From positions 62,001 through 126,000 of the forward strand of contig WHVA01000050.1 in assembly GCA_015179125.1 (NCBI GenBank): a stretch of DNA of 64,000 bases, in the 5' to 3' direction. Both the position numbers and the translations under genes were made by a program. Source of the DNA: Gautieria morchelliformis. Lineage: Eukaryota > Basidiomycota > Agaricomycetes > Gomphales > Gomphaceae. The notes below the pieces were generated by a model that saw only the letters and a list, made by a program, of their open reading frames with translations, was not told the origin of the DNA and ran no database searches. The first letter of the stretch is position 1; each line of letters opens with the position of its first letter. Below, piece after piece: positions 40,861 through 53,404 of the stretch.

Positions 40861-41945
40861 TTTCCCGCTATTATTATCCCATCTCTTATGCTTTGATTTG
40901 CCGCTTCTGTAGATGTGAACTTGGCGATAATGTGTGCTGATCTCTGTCCTGCCGTTCTCCTGTGGACCGGCTTTATCCACCGGGTTGAGAGCAGGGATCC
41001 GTCGGGGAGTTTAGAGTCCCTCTCGATCTTTCTCATCTCCGCCATGGCGTCGGGTGAGTGGTTCAGCGGCACGTACTCCACTATCACTGACAGTGTTCTT
41101 TCTTTTATCGTGGCCGTCCCGCTGAACTTGGTCAAGAACGTCCTCTTGTTCGTCTGCACCCATTTTGCCGCCTCCTCTGTTTCTATGTCCAGCACTACTC
41201 CTCCATTCGCCAGCTTCTTGGCTCCCACGAAGCTTATGTCTATTCTTTCTGGGTCCGGCTCGAGGTTACTTATTGCTTCGTTCCCTTTCGCTACCAGCTC
41301 CTGCTCCGTTAGCTTGCCTAACTCGTCCTGTTCTCGTGACATCTCTCTGTCGATCAGTATTTGTCTCGCTTTCATTTTCGCTTTTGCCAGGTTGTTTAGG
41401 TGTGACAAGGGGAGGTTACCTTTCAATGCGGCCGCATATGTTGCCCCTCTCGTGTTGTCTTCCCCTTGCCGTTCCCTCTGTCCTCCCATGCTGTTCAAAT
41501 GTTCTATGACATTTCTGGCTCCTTCTGTTGCTTCTTCTGCCACCTCAGCCGCCTCTTTGGCCCTGTCAGCTGCTGCTTCCAACTTGGCCAGGGTCATCTC
41601 GATGTGCTTTTCGATGTGTCGTGAGACTGCTGCTCCCGCTGCTCTCGTGGCATCCTCCATCATTAGAATGGCCACTGCCCGAACTCCTTCCTGTAGTGTT
41701 TTGCCGCTAACGTTGTGTGCAAGTGACAATAACGCGTAACTTAGCTGTTCTATCGACAACGGATCATCCTTCGTGTAATACCCGTGTTTGTCTAGGAACT
41801 GCCTCGCTTGCTCTCTGGTTCTGACCGACGTGTTTGGCTCCAACAACAAATCAGATCTAGTTTTGTTGCTGGCTTGTTGTGTGGCGCCTGCCCTTGTGCG
41901 AGCTTGTGATGTGGCAGGCGCCTGGGGTTCGACACTTTGTGGCAT
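40815..41945 (-). CDS. LINE ORF1, N-terminal part
   Basis: The 376-residue frame starts MPQSVEPQAPATSQ, has an alanine- and glutamate-rich helical stretch likely to form a coiled coil (about residues 105-150), and a region FVGAKKLANGGVVLDIET, with WVQTN and HSPDAMAEMRKIERD, that matches the ORF1 core of Tad1-type elements. ORF1 proteins coat the LINE RNA. The last ten residues are off-frame because of the change near 40,846. Confidence 0.8.
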   Translation of the reverse strand: MPQSVEPQAPATSQARTRAGATQQASNKTRSDLLLEPNTSVRTREQARQFLDKHGYYTKDDPLSIEQLSYALLSLAHNVSGKTLQEGVRAVAILMMEDATRAAGAAVSRHIEKHIEMTLAKLEAAADRAKEAAEVAEEATEGARNVIEHLNSMGGQRERQGEDNTRGATYAAALKGNLPLSHLNNLAKAKMKARQILIDREMSREQDELGKLTEQELVAKGNEAISNLEPDPERIDISFVGAKKLANGGVVLDIETEEAAKWVQTNKRTFLTKFSGTATIKERTLSVIVEYVPLNHSPDAMAEMRKIERDSKLPDGSLLSTRWIKPVHRRTAGQRSAHIIAKFTSTEAANQSIRDGIIIAGKRTWARRMKKNCEDA

Positions 41946-42086
41946 CGTTTTGACAGCTTCTTTTCAGGGAAGCTCGTTTTCGCCGCTAGCTGTATTCAGC
42001 GATGCACTGGTGTGCGGTTTAGCGAGTGTGTGTGTGTGAAGTGCGATTTTGGGTATTTTGGTGGTGGTGGTAAGCATGAGAGAAAG

Positions 42087-42672
42087 GACCAAGTCATTGA
42101 TCACTTGCACGACGACCCACCCTCTCTACGAGCGTGTTGTCTCACTTGTTGCGCATGGGCGCCCAGTGCACGGTTTCATATATTCCATGACATTGTCTCT
42201 GACGCTGAGCGTGCCGACGGACTCGCCGAGCATCTGGAAACTAGCCCGCACATTTCCCTCTTGGTCTGGTCCCTAACTATTAACGGACACCCGGATCCGA
42301 TGCACAAAATGTTGGACTACTACCTGGATGCGGTCCTTCCCACAATTGGTCCCAAATTGACAAGACTGAAGACCCTTCGAGTCGAACGGGTGGCCTTAGC
42401 TGAGCAGGACCCAAAGGTCCTGTCTGCATTAATTCACAACTTCTCTACTCTCCAATAATTACACATTAAAGTAGTCAGCTTCAACACATTCAGAGACTTT
42501 GCAGCACTCATAGTTGCACATCCCTTCCTGGAATGCCTGGCTCTCGATTTTGTCTGGTGGTACTCGGTGACTACGGAAAGTCATTGGGAGAATGTGTTTC
42601 AGGAGTATTCTGACTTGCACTCACAGTTACGGAGCATAAAATTGAGCTACATATCTCACAGCGTGATGTATT
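42087..42672 (+). pseudogene. F-box gene, 3' part (after the LINE), truncated
   Basis: From 42,096 the frame reads IDHLHDDPPSLRACCLTC, then APSARFHIFHDIVSDAERAD and LTRLKTLRVERVALAE, in step with the paralogue at 59,878-61,188. An in-frame TAA at 42,456-42,458 stands where the paralogue has GAA. Homology continues beyond it (FRDFAALIVAHPFLECL, SHWENVFQEY) to about 42,665, where a gypsy fragment takes over. The gene is thus broken by the LINE, by this stop and by loss of its 3' third. Confidence 0.8.
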
Positions 42673-45202
42673 GATGATGAATCTGAGGAATTCAACCCAG
42701 TCCGAATGGAAGAGGCATTTCTCTGGCTTTATGAAGAGGTTGTGCTTCCGAAGACGGGCGAGGACCATTCGGACATGCTCTAAATGATCCTTCCTGTTCT
42801 TGGAGAAGATCAGGATGTCGTCAAGGTAGACTACAACAAAGACGTCAGCCATGGATTGGAAGATATCATTCATGAAGTGCTGGAAAGTAGCTGGGGCATT
42901 CGTCAACCTGAACGGCATGACAAGATATTCAAAGGACCCATATCAAGTTCAAAAGGCCGTCTTCCACTCTTGGCCAGAGGCAATTCGAACATTGTTGAAC
43001 CCGTGTTACGACTGTTCCGATCAACCATCTCCACCACCTCTGCATATCCTCCGCACCACCTCCGCACCACCTCTGACTCTATTCCGACATCCGCAGCTTC
43101 CGCAACCCTCTACCTCGACCCCTTGTTCTTTCAGTACCCCTGGCCACCTCCAGATACCGGCCCCTGCACTCGACCCTGAACACAGCAAGATGCCATTTCC
43201 GTAGTTCCGCTTCTTCCGATGCCTATTGTACTTACTCGCCTTGTTCTTTGCCATTGTACTTTCCCTACCCTGCACCCCCCTTGTCATCCCATTGTTCCGC
43301 ATTAGTTACTTGCCCCATATGTCTATCCGATTCCCACACTCTCCGGAATTTGCTTAGTACCATACCATTACCTGTTGCTTCTGCTCTTTGTATAAAAACC
43401 CCCTCATGTATGTCTCCGTTCTGCAATCAGATAATCGACATCAATACGTGATTCCCTTCTCACTGTCTCCTGTTCTTAGCACAGTGAGTTTTGCTAGTCT
43501 TGTCTCCCTCAGTCCTCGAACCTCTGTCCTCCACCTCTTCCACCTCTTCCAACCTTTGCCCTCCGACCCTCGACCCTCGACCTTCAGTACTCTGTTCCCA
43601 ACTTCCGCCTTCTCCGATATCCGCAAGTCAATTCCAAAATACTTAGGACGGTAGTTCATCAGGGGCGCAAGACATACGTTGAAGCCGTTGTCCTTTCCAG
43701 TTCCGACCTCTGGGAATTCCGATACGTAACAATCCAGCGTGAAGGTCGAATTTGGTATAGATGTTCGCGCTTTTGAGTTGGTCAATAAGGCTTGGAATCA
43801 GTGGGATAGGGTACTTGTTCTTTCATGTGATACGATTCAACCCTCGGTAGTCCACACACATTCGCAGTGTACCATCCTTCTTTTTTGCGAATACAACAGG
43901 GGCACCACCGGGTGAATGGGAGGAGGGGATGAATCCCTTGCCGAGCATATCTTCGAGATAGCCACGGAGCGCTTCTAATTCAGTGTTCGAGAGTGGGTAT
44001 ATGGGACCATGAGGTGGTGTGCCATCGTTCTCGATCTCAATGGTGTGGTCGTAAGGGCGATGTGGGGGTAAGTCCTTGGCTTTAGCACACGAGAAGATAT
44101 CAAAGAAGTCATGGTACTCCTCTGGTACCACAGTTCTGAACATCTCTAACTTGTCCTTCGGTAGGGGGTTTTTGTGAAGGAGTGTATCCGGTTGGTGGGT
44201 TGCCAGGGATGGTAGGGCGCATGTTTAACATGAAGGTTTCTTCTTTGCCGAGTTTCATGATTAGCTTGAAGGCAGCTGCACTGATTAGGCTTATATGCGG
44301 TGTTGTCCTTCGTGTCAGGGGTGGATCAGGAGGCGAACAATAGAATGGGAGGTGGTCATCAGCTAGCGATTCTATACATGGCGTACAGTGGTTTGGAACG
44401 GGTGCAGTTTTTGGCCAAATAGGTTCAGTTTCTATTATGCTTTCTTCCATGGCTGAAAATGGGTGGATGAGAGTTTTTGGAAGCGACATGGAGGACTCAG
44501 AGGAGTGATTCTTGATAGGCTTGGCTGAGAGAAGTAATGGTTCGCCATCCATGTCGAATGTCTGTTCATAACCAGAAAGGTTCAGAATAGGAGTGGGCGA
44601 AGAAGTGACATCTGGTGGGAGGACTGGGATGTAGGAGAGTGGTCCAATCACTGCATTTGGGACGTAACCCAAGGATCATGGGGATGAGTTTGAACCAGGA
44701 ACTGACAGTGGCGAAAGCATTGAGGCAGTGTGGAGTTCGGGGATACTGTCGAAGATAGCCAGAGGGGAAATAATCGTGCAGGCCATAGCGACGGTCATAG
44801 GTGGGAGCATGGAATCGGTGCCAGAAGGAACGGTAATTGAGAGAGAGCCCCAATCGATAGTGGGTTTCATAGAGCGAAGCCACGGAAGCCCGAGAATGAT
44901 TGCAGCCCAAGGATGTAACCTTGTGACAAGTAGCGAAATGTCCTGCGAAGAGGAGTCACTGAACGTGAGACTAGTATCTAGATACTCGTGAATGAAACCA
45001 GCAGTGGCTGGCTTCCCATTGAAAAGAGAGAGAGCAATCGGCGAACAGAGCGATGTACATACGAAACCAGGACGAGAGGAAAATGAGCTATCAATGAAAT
45101 TCAAAGTGGCACCAGAATCGATGAGAGTAGGAACAGAGTTAGAGAGACTGGGAAGGTGTACATGGATGATGAAGGATGAATCGGAATGAGAGCTAATAGA
45201 GG
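42667..45202 (-). mobile_element. Ty3/gypsy remnant (gypsy-1), protease and reverse transcriptase
   Basis: The minus strand carries a retropepsin region with TLIDSGATLNFID (about 45,080), and then reverse transcriptase with VCVDYRGLN-like MCVDYRGLN near 43,830. Further reverse transcriptase sequence with MPFRLTNAPATFQHFMNDIF and the VYLDDILIF active site lies at 42,750-42,920. The family is the Tf-like gypsy group common in agaricomycetes. It is interrupted by a family B LTR and by the larger gypsy-2 element, beyond which it continues at 57,119. It is a broken fossil with several breaks. Confidence 0.8.
43004..43731 (+). mobile_element. Solo LTR, family B, nested in gypsy-1
   Basis: It starts TGTTACGACTG and ends GATACGTAACA, in plus orientation, with a TATA box in CTTTGTATAAAAACC near 43,385. 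The 5 bases on either side, ACCCG and ATCCA, are best explained as diverged copies of a target duplication ACCCA. It lies within the reverse transcriptase region of gypsy-1, so it is younger than that element. Confidence 0.8.
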
Positions 45203-45434
45203 TGTAAATATAGATATTTACCTGTGTTGCCTTGCAGCAACACATAATAGCTGGTAGCTTACGTAGCGCCAGTGGGTCCTCATGGACCCACTGTATAGTT
45301 ATTGCGTGTGAATCCACCAGGATTCCCCAGCTTAACTTTACCTGTAACCGTCACTACATTGTATTAGAATCACCACAGATTGGTCGAGTTCTACTGCCTT
45401 GTGATAACACAAGTAATAAGCCACCCACTTTACA
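45203..45434 (+). repeat. gypsy-2 5' LTR, 232 bp
   Basis: It begins TGTAAATATAGATATTTACC and ends CCACCCACTTTACA, so the ends form the inverted repeat TGTAAA/TTTACA. It aligns along its length with the two halves of the 3' LTR. Confidence 0.85.
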
Positions 45435-45582
45435 CCTTTTTGAACTTCCAATAACTGTTTGTCTAGCAAACAGTTGAAGAGTGGTTCCTGCAACATCTTA
45501 GACAAGATCACTGTGCTGACGATTGGAAAATTGTCAGAAAACAACTGTAATACAACATACTACCATTGACTGTGTGCCTGCA

Positions 45583-48002
45583 ATGTACCCGCTCAGTCGA
45601 ACGATGCGATCTAGCAGTTCGCGCAACAAAACCCCGGTGCAGCCTAGTGACACCACGGGTGATGCTACCTTGGGCTCAGGGCCCAAGGAGATAGAAGACG
45701 GCGAAGTCATAGATCTCGCCACGCCTGTCCTAGCACCAGAGGATGCGGACACCATTGACCATGTGTCTCCAAGCGTGGACGAGGTGGAAGGACAGGACGG
45801 GGACAAGTCACGCTCCCCCTCCCACTCGCCCCCACCTCACTATAAGGGCAAGGCCAATCCAGATCACCCGTCAGCAATGACGAAGGCTCAGCATTGGACC
45901 GGACGTAATGACAAGTTAAGAGCCGCGATGCTACCCCCAGGTCGAAAGATCGTACCACCATTGCTCCTCCCAAGGCACAACGTCAAAAACAACAAGCACC
46001 CGAGGATAATCAGGACTTGGAATACTCGAGCTCAAGTCGAAAGAGCTCGAGGCCAAACACTGCCGATGAAACAACGGTGACCGTGCGGCTGAACAATCAG
46101 CTACACGAAGCAACCCAACGCATCGGCCATGCCGATGCGAGGAACGAGCAGATAGGCCGTGAGCTGGAGAACGTGGCAGATGGGATCGCCGGCATAGTCA
46201 TGATGGCACGCGGACTAGCAACGTCGCTGGCGGGCCTGCAAGCATCGCTGGCGGAATCCTACATGGACATGCACCAGAGAAACACAGAGATTGCCGGCGT
46301 AAGGGCGACGCTACAAGCCCTTGAAGACAAGAATGAGTGTTGCCACCACCAATGGTCGCATAGAGCGACAGACAGTGGGCGCGACAGCGCCGCAGAAGAC
46401 CAGTGTGAAGTGCATGATTGGCACTGAATGCCACCGCCAAACATCCCGTCCGTGCAGGACATACGATTCAGGGACGAATCGAGAAACCGCGGGACCAACA
46501 CGGCACCAGGGAGGGATGGCAAAACCATCCAACAGGCGATCCGTGAACAGGTGGCCTTGGAGGTCGACTCCGAGGACATGGCAATGAGCCTGGAGCTCGA
46601 AGTGGAGCACTGGCAACGGAAAGAGGCGCAAGCCGCCTGTCGCTACATGCGCGCCCTGGAGCTGCACAGGCAGCATGCTGAAGAAGCGGTGACTCGAGCA
46701 CAGACCACCCAGCTGCTGAACGAGCAGCAGGAGCGTGTCATCCAGGAGGCCAGACAAGCGCGTTCTGCTCTCTCGAGCAGACTACGAGTCCAGAATGTGG
46801 GATTGACAGGGGACACCCGACATCAATCCCTGCGAAGCAGTGAGCAATTAGAAACTGCCCCGCCACTGCCGCTGTGCAGCCACGTGAAAGGTCCGTTGCA
46901 TTGACTGAAGGTCAAGGCATCCCGGACCAAATCAAAGGCCCACAAGAGCCATATGACAGTGTCACACATCACAGACGCTGCAGACACAGACCCTGAAACG
47001 TCCGTGCTTGCGAAAGCCGGCGTAAAGCTGGCACATCCCGAGCCATACGCCAGAGGTTCAGACCTCAAAGAATTCAAGGGGTTGGTAGCGGGAATCTTGA
47101 GGTGGCTCAAGATGAACTGCCTACTAGGGCCAACCACCGTGCAGATGCAGGTGGATTACCTGGGCAATCGCCTAACTGGTGAAGCCCAAGAATGGTTCAT
47201 TCAAAACATTGAGCGTGTTGATCCTCAAGTCTGTGAATGGACCTTGGAAATGGCTATGCAAGGACTGCAGAAGAGATTCATGCATACCCTGACATATCAC
47301 CACGCGTCGAACAAATTCGATGCGGTTGTGCAAAGCATGAAGACCGTTCAGGAAATGCTGAATGAGCTCGTGAAGTACTCGGCGCAGATGATACAACCGC
47401 CTGACAAATACACACTCCAGAGATGGTTCATGTCAGCATTGCACGATACATTGCGCAATGAAGTCCTGAAGAAGGGCTACAACGCTGGATCCAGCTCGAT
47501 TGAGCAGCTCTTCGAAGCTGCCCGAATGATTGAGGAAGCATCCTGGTATAACCAAGGGATGCGCTGGGCAGAAACTGTGGCCGCAACGGCCATCACATCA
47601 TGGCTTGTGACCAGCAAGTCGACCGCACAGTCGGGCTTCAACAAGCCCACTGCATTCCAGGCAAACAATGCCTTCTGCCGACCCATGGCGACAAAGCCAC
47701 CACAAACGGGTCGCCCGCCTGAGGCGAAGCCGCCTCAGGCATCGGGAAGCTCGGCAAAGCCAAGCTACCCGCAGAAGCCATCTGGCCGCCCTCCAGATAG
47801 GCCACAAAATGCCCATATCAGTGCAAGCTGCTTTGAATGTGGACAGACAGGCCACATTAAGGCTAATTGCCCACGCCTGAAGCCAAAAGTGCGGACAGCG
47901 GCCGTACGGCAGGATGACGATGAGGGTCTGGAGGATCCCATTGATACCTCTCTTCAAGAGATTGAAGAGGGGGATGTAGTAGACAGGAATTATAGGCAGT
48001 AG
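45583..48002 (+). pseudogene. gypsy-2 gag region
   Basis: The region begins with an acidic, low-complexity part (MRSSSSRNKTPVQPSDTTGD, about 45,600) and a stretch likely to form coiled coils (46,080-46,780). It continues with a retrotransposon gag domain (46,950-47,560, with WLKMNCLLGPTTVQMQVDYL and GEAQEWFIQN) and one zinc knuckle CFECGQTGHIKANC near 47,830. Gag proteins build the particle and pack the RNA. The region is broken. A family C LTR begins at 47,975. Confidence 0.75.
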
Positions 48003-48472
48003 GTATGGACTTGTTGCTCAAAAGAATAAACTAGAAATTAATTCTCTCTCTCAGTGAATTTAGTTGTCACTATAAGTATATTATACACTACCTAGAAATT
48101 AATTCACTACAGATGATTTCTAGGTCAATAAATCGAAAGAACACTAGACTAATTTACTTGCCTCTCTCAGTGAATTTAGTTGTCACTGAGAGAGGGGGAA
48201 ATCTGTCTCACTGTGCATGTACTACTACCCGGCCCTTTAGCGCCCAAGAGCTCGCGCGTCGAAGTCATTTCAGACTCCGCTGGGTGCAGCCGCTTGTGAA
48301 AATAGAAATAACAAAATGAAATGGAGAGGTAGGGAGTGACTGGGAAATTTCAAAAATAATCAGAGAAATGGATGCATGGTACAAGAACAATATGAGAAGA
48401 GATTGGAACACCATACAACAAATTGAATATATTATGCTTGATTTTGGTGCAGGAGCATAAATGCACCCAACA
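47975..48472 (+). mobile_element. Solo LTR family C, copy 1, 498 bp
   Basis: It starts TGTAGTAGACAGG and ends GCACCCAACA, with target duplication GGGGA (47,970-47,974 and 48,473-48,477). The two other copies lie at 50,003-50,491 and, reversed, at 54,157-54,644. An inner inverted pair around CTCTCTCAGTGAATTTA and TCACTGAGAGAG is visible. No coding sequence is present. Confidence 0.85.
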
Positions 48473-48479
48473 GGGGAGG

Positions 48480-50002
48480 GTGACCCTCAGGAAACTGAGG
48501 ATCAAGAAGGGAATGGCGAGCCAGCAGAAGCCTGGGAGCTGGAACCATCCCAATACTACAATTGGGATGAAGACATTGCAGACAATCAAACTGCCTACAG
48601 ATCCAGCGCGATTAGAATCGTGCAGGTAGACGAGACAGCCAAAGTCATGGCTGCTCAAATGACGGCCCCAGACAAGGCAGCCGAGCCAATGTATAATCAT
48701 TGGAGCAAACACTGCACGCGACCGGTACAGCTGTGCAGCGAAAACCGTACCCTGTCAGGGTACTGGGAAATTGGTGGCACAAAGGCCCACTGTCTACTAG
48801 ACAGTGGGAGTGAAGGGGTACTGCTATCCCCCAAATTTACATGTGCCACTGGCATAAAAACATTTGCCTTGGAACAGCCAATTGGCCTGCAATTGGCATG
48901 CATCGGTAGTCGATCAATGATCAACTACCGGACAAACACAACCATTAGATTTGGTCGCGAAACGGTCGAAGAATACTTTGACATGGTGAACGTCAAGTAC
49001 TACAACACCATCTTGGGGACTCCGTTCCTAAGAAAACTGGGAGTGACCCTGGACTTTGCCAGTCCAGGGACAGTCTGGGTGGGGAATGAAACCATCCCCA
49101 CAGGAAAAGTAAGCTTCGATGATGAAAGGTCATTGAAGAACAGCGCGGACCAAAAGGTGAGTAGAATCACCTCGGGGCCCACGCCCCCCCTGGCCAATTG
49201 AAGCCAGGAGGACGAGTCTCGTGACTCGTCCTCACCCTCTCCCTCCACCCATAGGGAGAGACGCTGTCATCTCACGATGAAGGCGCTAGATAAAAGGAAA
49301 AAGCCGCTGAGCGCCAGGGACCCAAACAGATGTAGATGGCGCTTGATGGCTGCCCAAACCACAACCATCGTCCTCATGGATGATGACATCCCTCGCTTGC
49401 ACAAGGAATGGACGGACAAGATCGCCAACCTCGTTGGCGGTATTCTGTTGGAACTCCCTCCCTTACAGGAGGTGAATCACAAGATCAATCTTATTGATCC
49501 CGACAAACGCTTGTGGTATAGACTACCCAAGTATCCCGAGCACTTCCATGAGGAATTTTCCGTAAAGCTGGCACAATACACCATGGCGAAGTGGTGGATA
49601 CCAGCAGTGGCCCATCAAGCAGTGCCAATGCTGTGTGTACTGAAGAAAAATGGTATGTTAGGTACCGTCTTCGACCTGCGACAGCAGAACAAGAACACGG
49701 TGAAGGACGTGATACCCTTCCCAGATCAGGATGTTACCAGGAGCGATGTCGTTCGCTGCAAATACAGAACGAAACTCAATATGTCAGAGGCATACGAACA
49801 AACCCATATTTGTCCTGAAGATGTCCCAAAGACAGCCTTTGCGAGGATGCTTGGCATGTTCAGGAGCCAAGTGATACAGATGGGGACTGAAACGCCCCAT
49901 CGACGTTTCAACGTCTCATGATGTTGATCTTCCGCGACTGCATAGGTCGCTTCGTCCATGTTTACATGGATGACATTTTCATCTTCTTGCACTTGATACA
50001 AG
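48480..50002 (+). pseudogene. gypsy-2 protease and reverse transcriptase region
   Basis: The protease part carries CLLDSGSEGVLL (about 48,800) and NTILGTPFLRKLG. The reverse transcriptase part carries MLCVLKKNGMLGTVFDLRQQ (about 49,640) and a VHVYMDDIFIF-type active site just before the second family C LTR. The order is that of Ty3/gypsy pol. It is broken and treated as a fossil. Confidence 0.8.
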
Positions 50003-50491
50003 TGTTAGCAACTAGGGGCTATGGCAGGGAAGGTTCGGTAGAGTTCTTAGAAAGCTAGAATCAAATATACTCTCTCAGTGAATTTATTGTCACTGATATA
50101 TTAATACAATACCTAGAATCAAATATACTACATGATTTTCAGTCAACATACTATGTAAATATGAAAGATACTACTCGCCTCTCTCAGTGAATTTATTGTC
50201 ACTGAGAGAGGAGTACAATCCTGTCTCAGAAGGCATATACGTGCACCCCGCCCTTTAGCGCCCAAGAGCTCGCGCGTCGAAGTCATTTCAAACTCCGCTG
50301 GATGCAGCCGCCTGTGAAAATAGAAATAACAAAGTGAAATAGAGAGATAGGGAGTGACTGGAAAATTTCGAAAATAAGCAGAGAAATGGATGCATGGTAC
50401 AAGAACAAAGTGAGAAACAATTGGAAACACCACACAATAAATTGAACATATTATGCTTGATTTTGGTGCAGGAGCATAAATGCACCCAACA
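50003..50491 (+). mobile_element. Solo LTR family C, copy 2, 489 bp
   Basis: It starts TGTTAGCAACTAGG and ends GCACCCAACA, with the perfect target duplication ACAAG (49,998-50,002 and 50,492-50,496). It splits the reverse transcriptase region of gypsy-2. Confidence 0.9.
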
Positions 50492-50496
50492 ACAAG

Positions 50497-53360
50497 AGCA
50501 CGAGGAACATCTCCGCATAGTCGTCTACAGACTACGGAGCAGCCATCTCTTCTTAAGTAAAAAGAAGGTTGACCTCTATTCAGAAAGAATGGATTGCCTT
50601 GGCCACATCATAGATGGCCAAGGGGTTCATGCAGATGGAGACAAAATGCAGCACATCTGTGAGTGGAGGAGGCCTCGCACGTTTAATGACGTGCAGAGAT
50701 TCCTCGGCCTCATCCAATACCTGGCACACTACATGCCAGACATGAGCGCATGCACCACACCCTTATTGGGATGTGTGCGCAACAACCGTCCATTTGAATG
50801 GACGCCGTTGCTGGACAAATGTTTCCACAGCATAAGGGTGCTGGCCTGCAAGGCCCCGATCCTGTGTCCCATCGATGCACGGAATGCGGACCTGATATGG
50901 GTCATCACCGATGGTTCAAAGTCTGGTGTCGGTGCTGTCTACGGCCAGGGACCAGACTGGAGAACCTGTCGGCCAGCTGGCTTCTTGTCAAAGAAGTTCA
51001 GTGTTGCGCAGCAACACTACAGAACACATGAGCATGAAACTATCGCCGTGCTAGATGCCCTTATGAAGTGGGAGGACAAACTCCTAGGGCGAAAGTTCAC
51101 CCTAGTCATGGACCACAAGGGTCTCGAGTACTTCGAGACCAAAAAGAACCTGTCTGATAGACAGGTCCAGTGGTGGGAGTTCCTATCCCGCTTCAATTAC
51201 AACACCGTCCACGTTGATGGCGTTGAGAACAAAGTAGCGGAGTGCTTATCCTGCTACTATGAGAGTGATATGGGTGACGAGAAGCACCCAGATCACGTCT
51301 TTGTCAATGCAGATGCACGACTGGACCTGGATGGTGAGCTAATGGCCACCAACCGATACATGGAGCTGCATACAGCAGCTATGAGGTGATCAACTCACCT
51401 CATGGAGAAAACAGAGCCCTGAATATTAGAAGCAGTGGCTATGAACGTAGGATCCATCAAGTACCCTTGCCACGAAACGTCGTTTCCAGACAACGACAAC
51501 GACAACGACATCCACATCATTGCCTGCGGCAATGACGGAACTCCCCTACGCATAAGCGTAGAAGAGAACTTGGACCTTCCAAAGGTCCTATGCAACTCCT
51601 ACCATAAGGAGCCCAAGTTTGCAAAGATCATGGCGAACCCAGATGCACATCCAAGATTCGGCATCCGGGATGGGCAGATTTGGACGAAGAATCAGCTCAA
51701 TAGGGATGTCATAGCCATCCCTTGGAATGTGTTTCAAGGGGGAAGGAGGCTGATCGAGATCATAATCGATCACGCCCACCAAACAATTGGCCATTATGGT
51801 CAACTGAAAACTTCAAATTACATTCGAAGAACATACTGGTGGCCCAGTATGGGCTCAGACATCAAGGCATTCTGCACTTCGTACGTGAAATGTCAGACTA
51901 CCAAGACAGGCACGCAGCGGCCTGCAGGGCTACTACATACCATACCCGATAGACCATGGCAATCTATCAGGATCCACTTCATGGGCCCATTGCCCAAGTC
52001 GAATGACTGTGATTACCTCATGGTAATCATAGATAGACTCATGTCCCACGTACACCTCGTCCCAACAATGACGAGTGTGACAGCCAAAGGAATAGCCTGG
52101 CTATTCCTGAAAGAGGTCGTAAGACTTCATGGAGTCCCAGACTCCATAGTCTCGGATCGAGACTCGAAGTTCACATCCATATTCTAGCGTGAGCTCCAAT
52201 GACTCATGGGGATGACACTCCTCATGTCCACCACGTTCCATCCTCAATGACTCGCAACATTCACATTTATCCGAGTGTATAATGGCGATGCCGTCATTCC
52301 ACAACACTATCTTCCAGTTTTCAGCAGCTAGTTTTTTTGAAAAGATCACGGCGGCTCCCTTATTTGGGGCCGCTGGTCGTGGCGTGGATGTTGATGGCTC
52401 AATGTCCATGACTTCTTTGATGCCATCCATCTTCGTTAGAAGATGGCGGTGGTTGCTTCTTAAAAAGTGAAGCGCCCTCGGAGAGATCTGAGGTGAAAAT
52501 TTATAGCGCAGTGGCTTGGTGCGTCACATGAGCACACGTGACTGACACGTCTTAATGCCGTTTAGGCAGGTCATGCGGCTTGGCCATGCCTCAAAGCTCT
52601 AGAGAGGTATCTAGGGCCTTGAGGTCCTTACACGATGACATGGGCTCCCATGTCACATCTCCTAGAGTCCATCTGACTTGGAACTCTAGGTCGTTCAAGT
52701 TTATCCATCAATGGGATAAGATCTCATTGACGAGCCACTCTTCCTCGTCGTTTGCCCCAAAGTCCTAAAATGACTTTGCTTCTCGACGAGGGAATAGATC
52801 AATGTTGTTTGCTTCATACCTTCATATGAGGCTGGTATGAAACGTCGGCGTGATGCACCGGTTCGTCAATTCCTCCGGTAACTCGAGGGTTACTGTCAAG
52901 GTGTCGTTCTGGGCCTCCTTCACGCGATATGGTCCTATATATCACGGTATTAGCTGGCCCTCCCTTTCGGCAGGGTCAGGTTTTGGGTTGACAGGTATAT
53001 GCGGTCTCCCACCGCATACATGTCCCCTTCGCAATGTTTCTTATTAGCTTGGAACGTCTGCGTCACACGATGCTCTATGATGGCATCCTGTGCTGCTATC
53101 AGGTTCCATCGAGCCTTATGTGCGAAGTTTGTCACTCCCTTGAAGGGAGTGTCCGTGGCCATTGGTAGGTCAATCAGCGGCATATATCCGTGGTTCAGCT
53201 CAAAGGGCGCAAACCCTGTCATCGAGCTGAGGTTGCTGTTTAAAGCAACTTTGACCATTGGGAACTTGCTGGCCCAGTCCTTCTGGTCGTCTTTGACGAC
53301 TGATCGAAGAATCTGGCCTATCGAACGGTTTGCCCATTTGGTCGCGCCATCCGCAACTCA
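50497..53360 (+). pseudogene. gypsy-2 RNase H and integrase region
   Basis: The connection part (MDCLGHIIDGQGVHAD, LGLIQYLAHYMP) leads to RNase H with VITDGSKSGVGAVYGQ (about 50,905) and VMDHKGLEYF. The integrase region has the HHCC start with HAHQTIGHYGQLKT, a core with GPLPKSNDCDYLMVIIDR, and a later part with TGFAPFELNHGYMP. The order of domains (protease, RT, RNase H, integrase) defines Ty3/gypsy. The region is broken and internally rearranged. Confidence 0.75.
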
Positions 53361-53404
53361 CCTAGCAAAGTCGTCCAACTCCGGCCAGATACAGATGCTA
53401 GACA

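Larger units (their letters stand above)
36008..42086 (-). mobile_element. Complete Tad1-like LINE with 9-bp target duplication
   Basis: The element is flanked by GACCAAGTC (35,999-36,007 and 42,087-42,095). It ends in an uninterrupted run of 30 T on the plus strand (36,008-36,037), which is its A tail. It encodes an ORF1 with three zinc knuckles and an ORF2 with APE-type endonuclease, reverse transcriptase, RNase H and a C-terminal CCHC motif, the layout of the fungal Tad1 clade. A leader of about 140 bases precedes ORF1. Three one-base frame changes are visible (near 40,846, 37,450 and 36,850). The long A tail and the exact duplication argue for a recent insertion. Confidence 0.9.

Noticed and set aside
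42571-42672. Joining the gypsy fragment to the F-box frame as one protein
   Set aside because: They lie on opposite strands and meet at a break. The similarity to the second F-box gene simply ends there.
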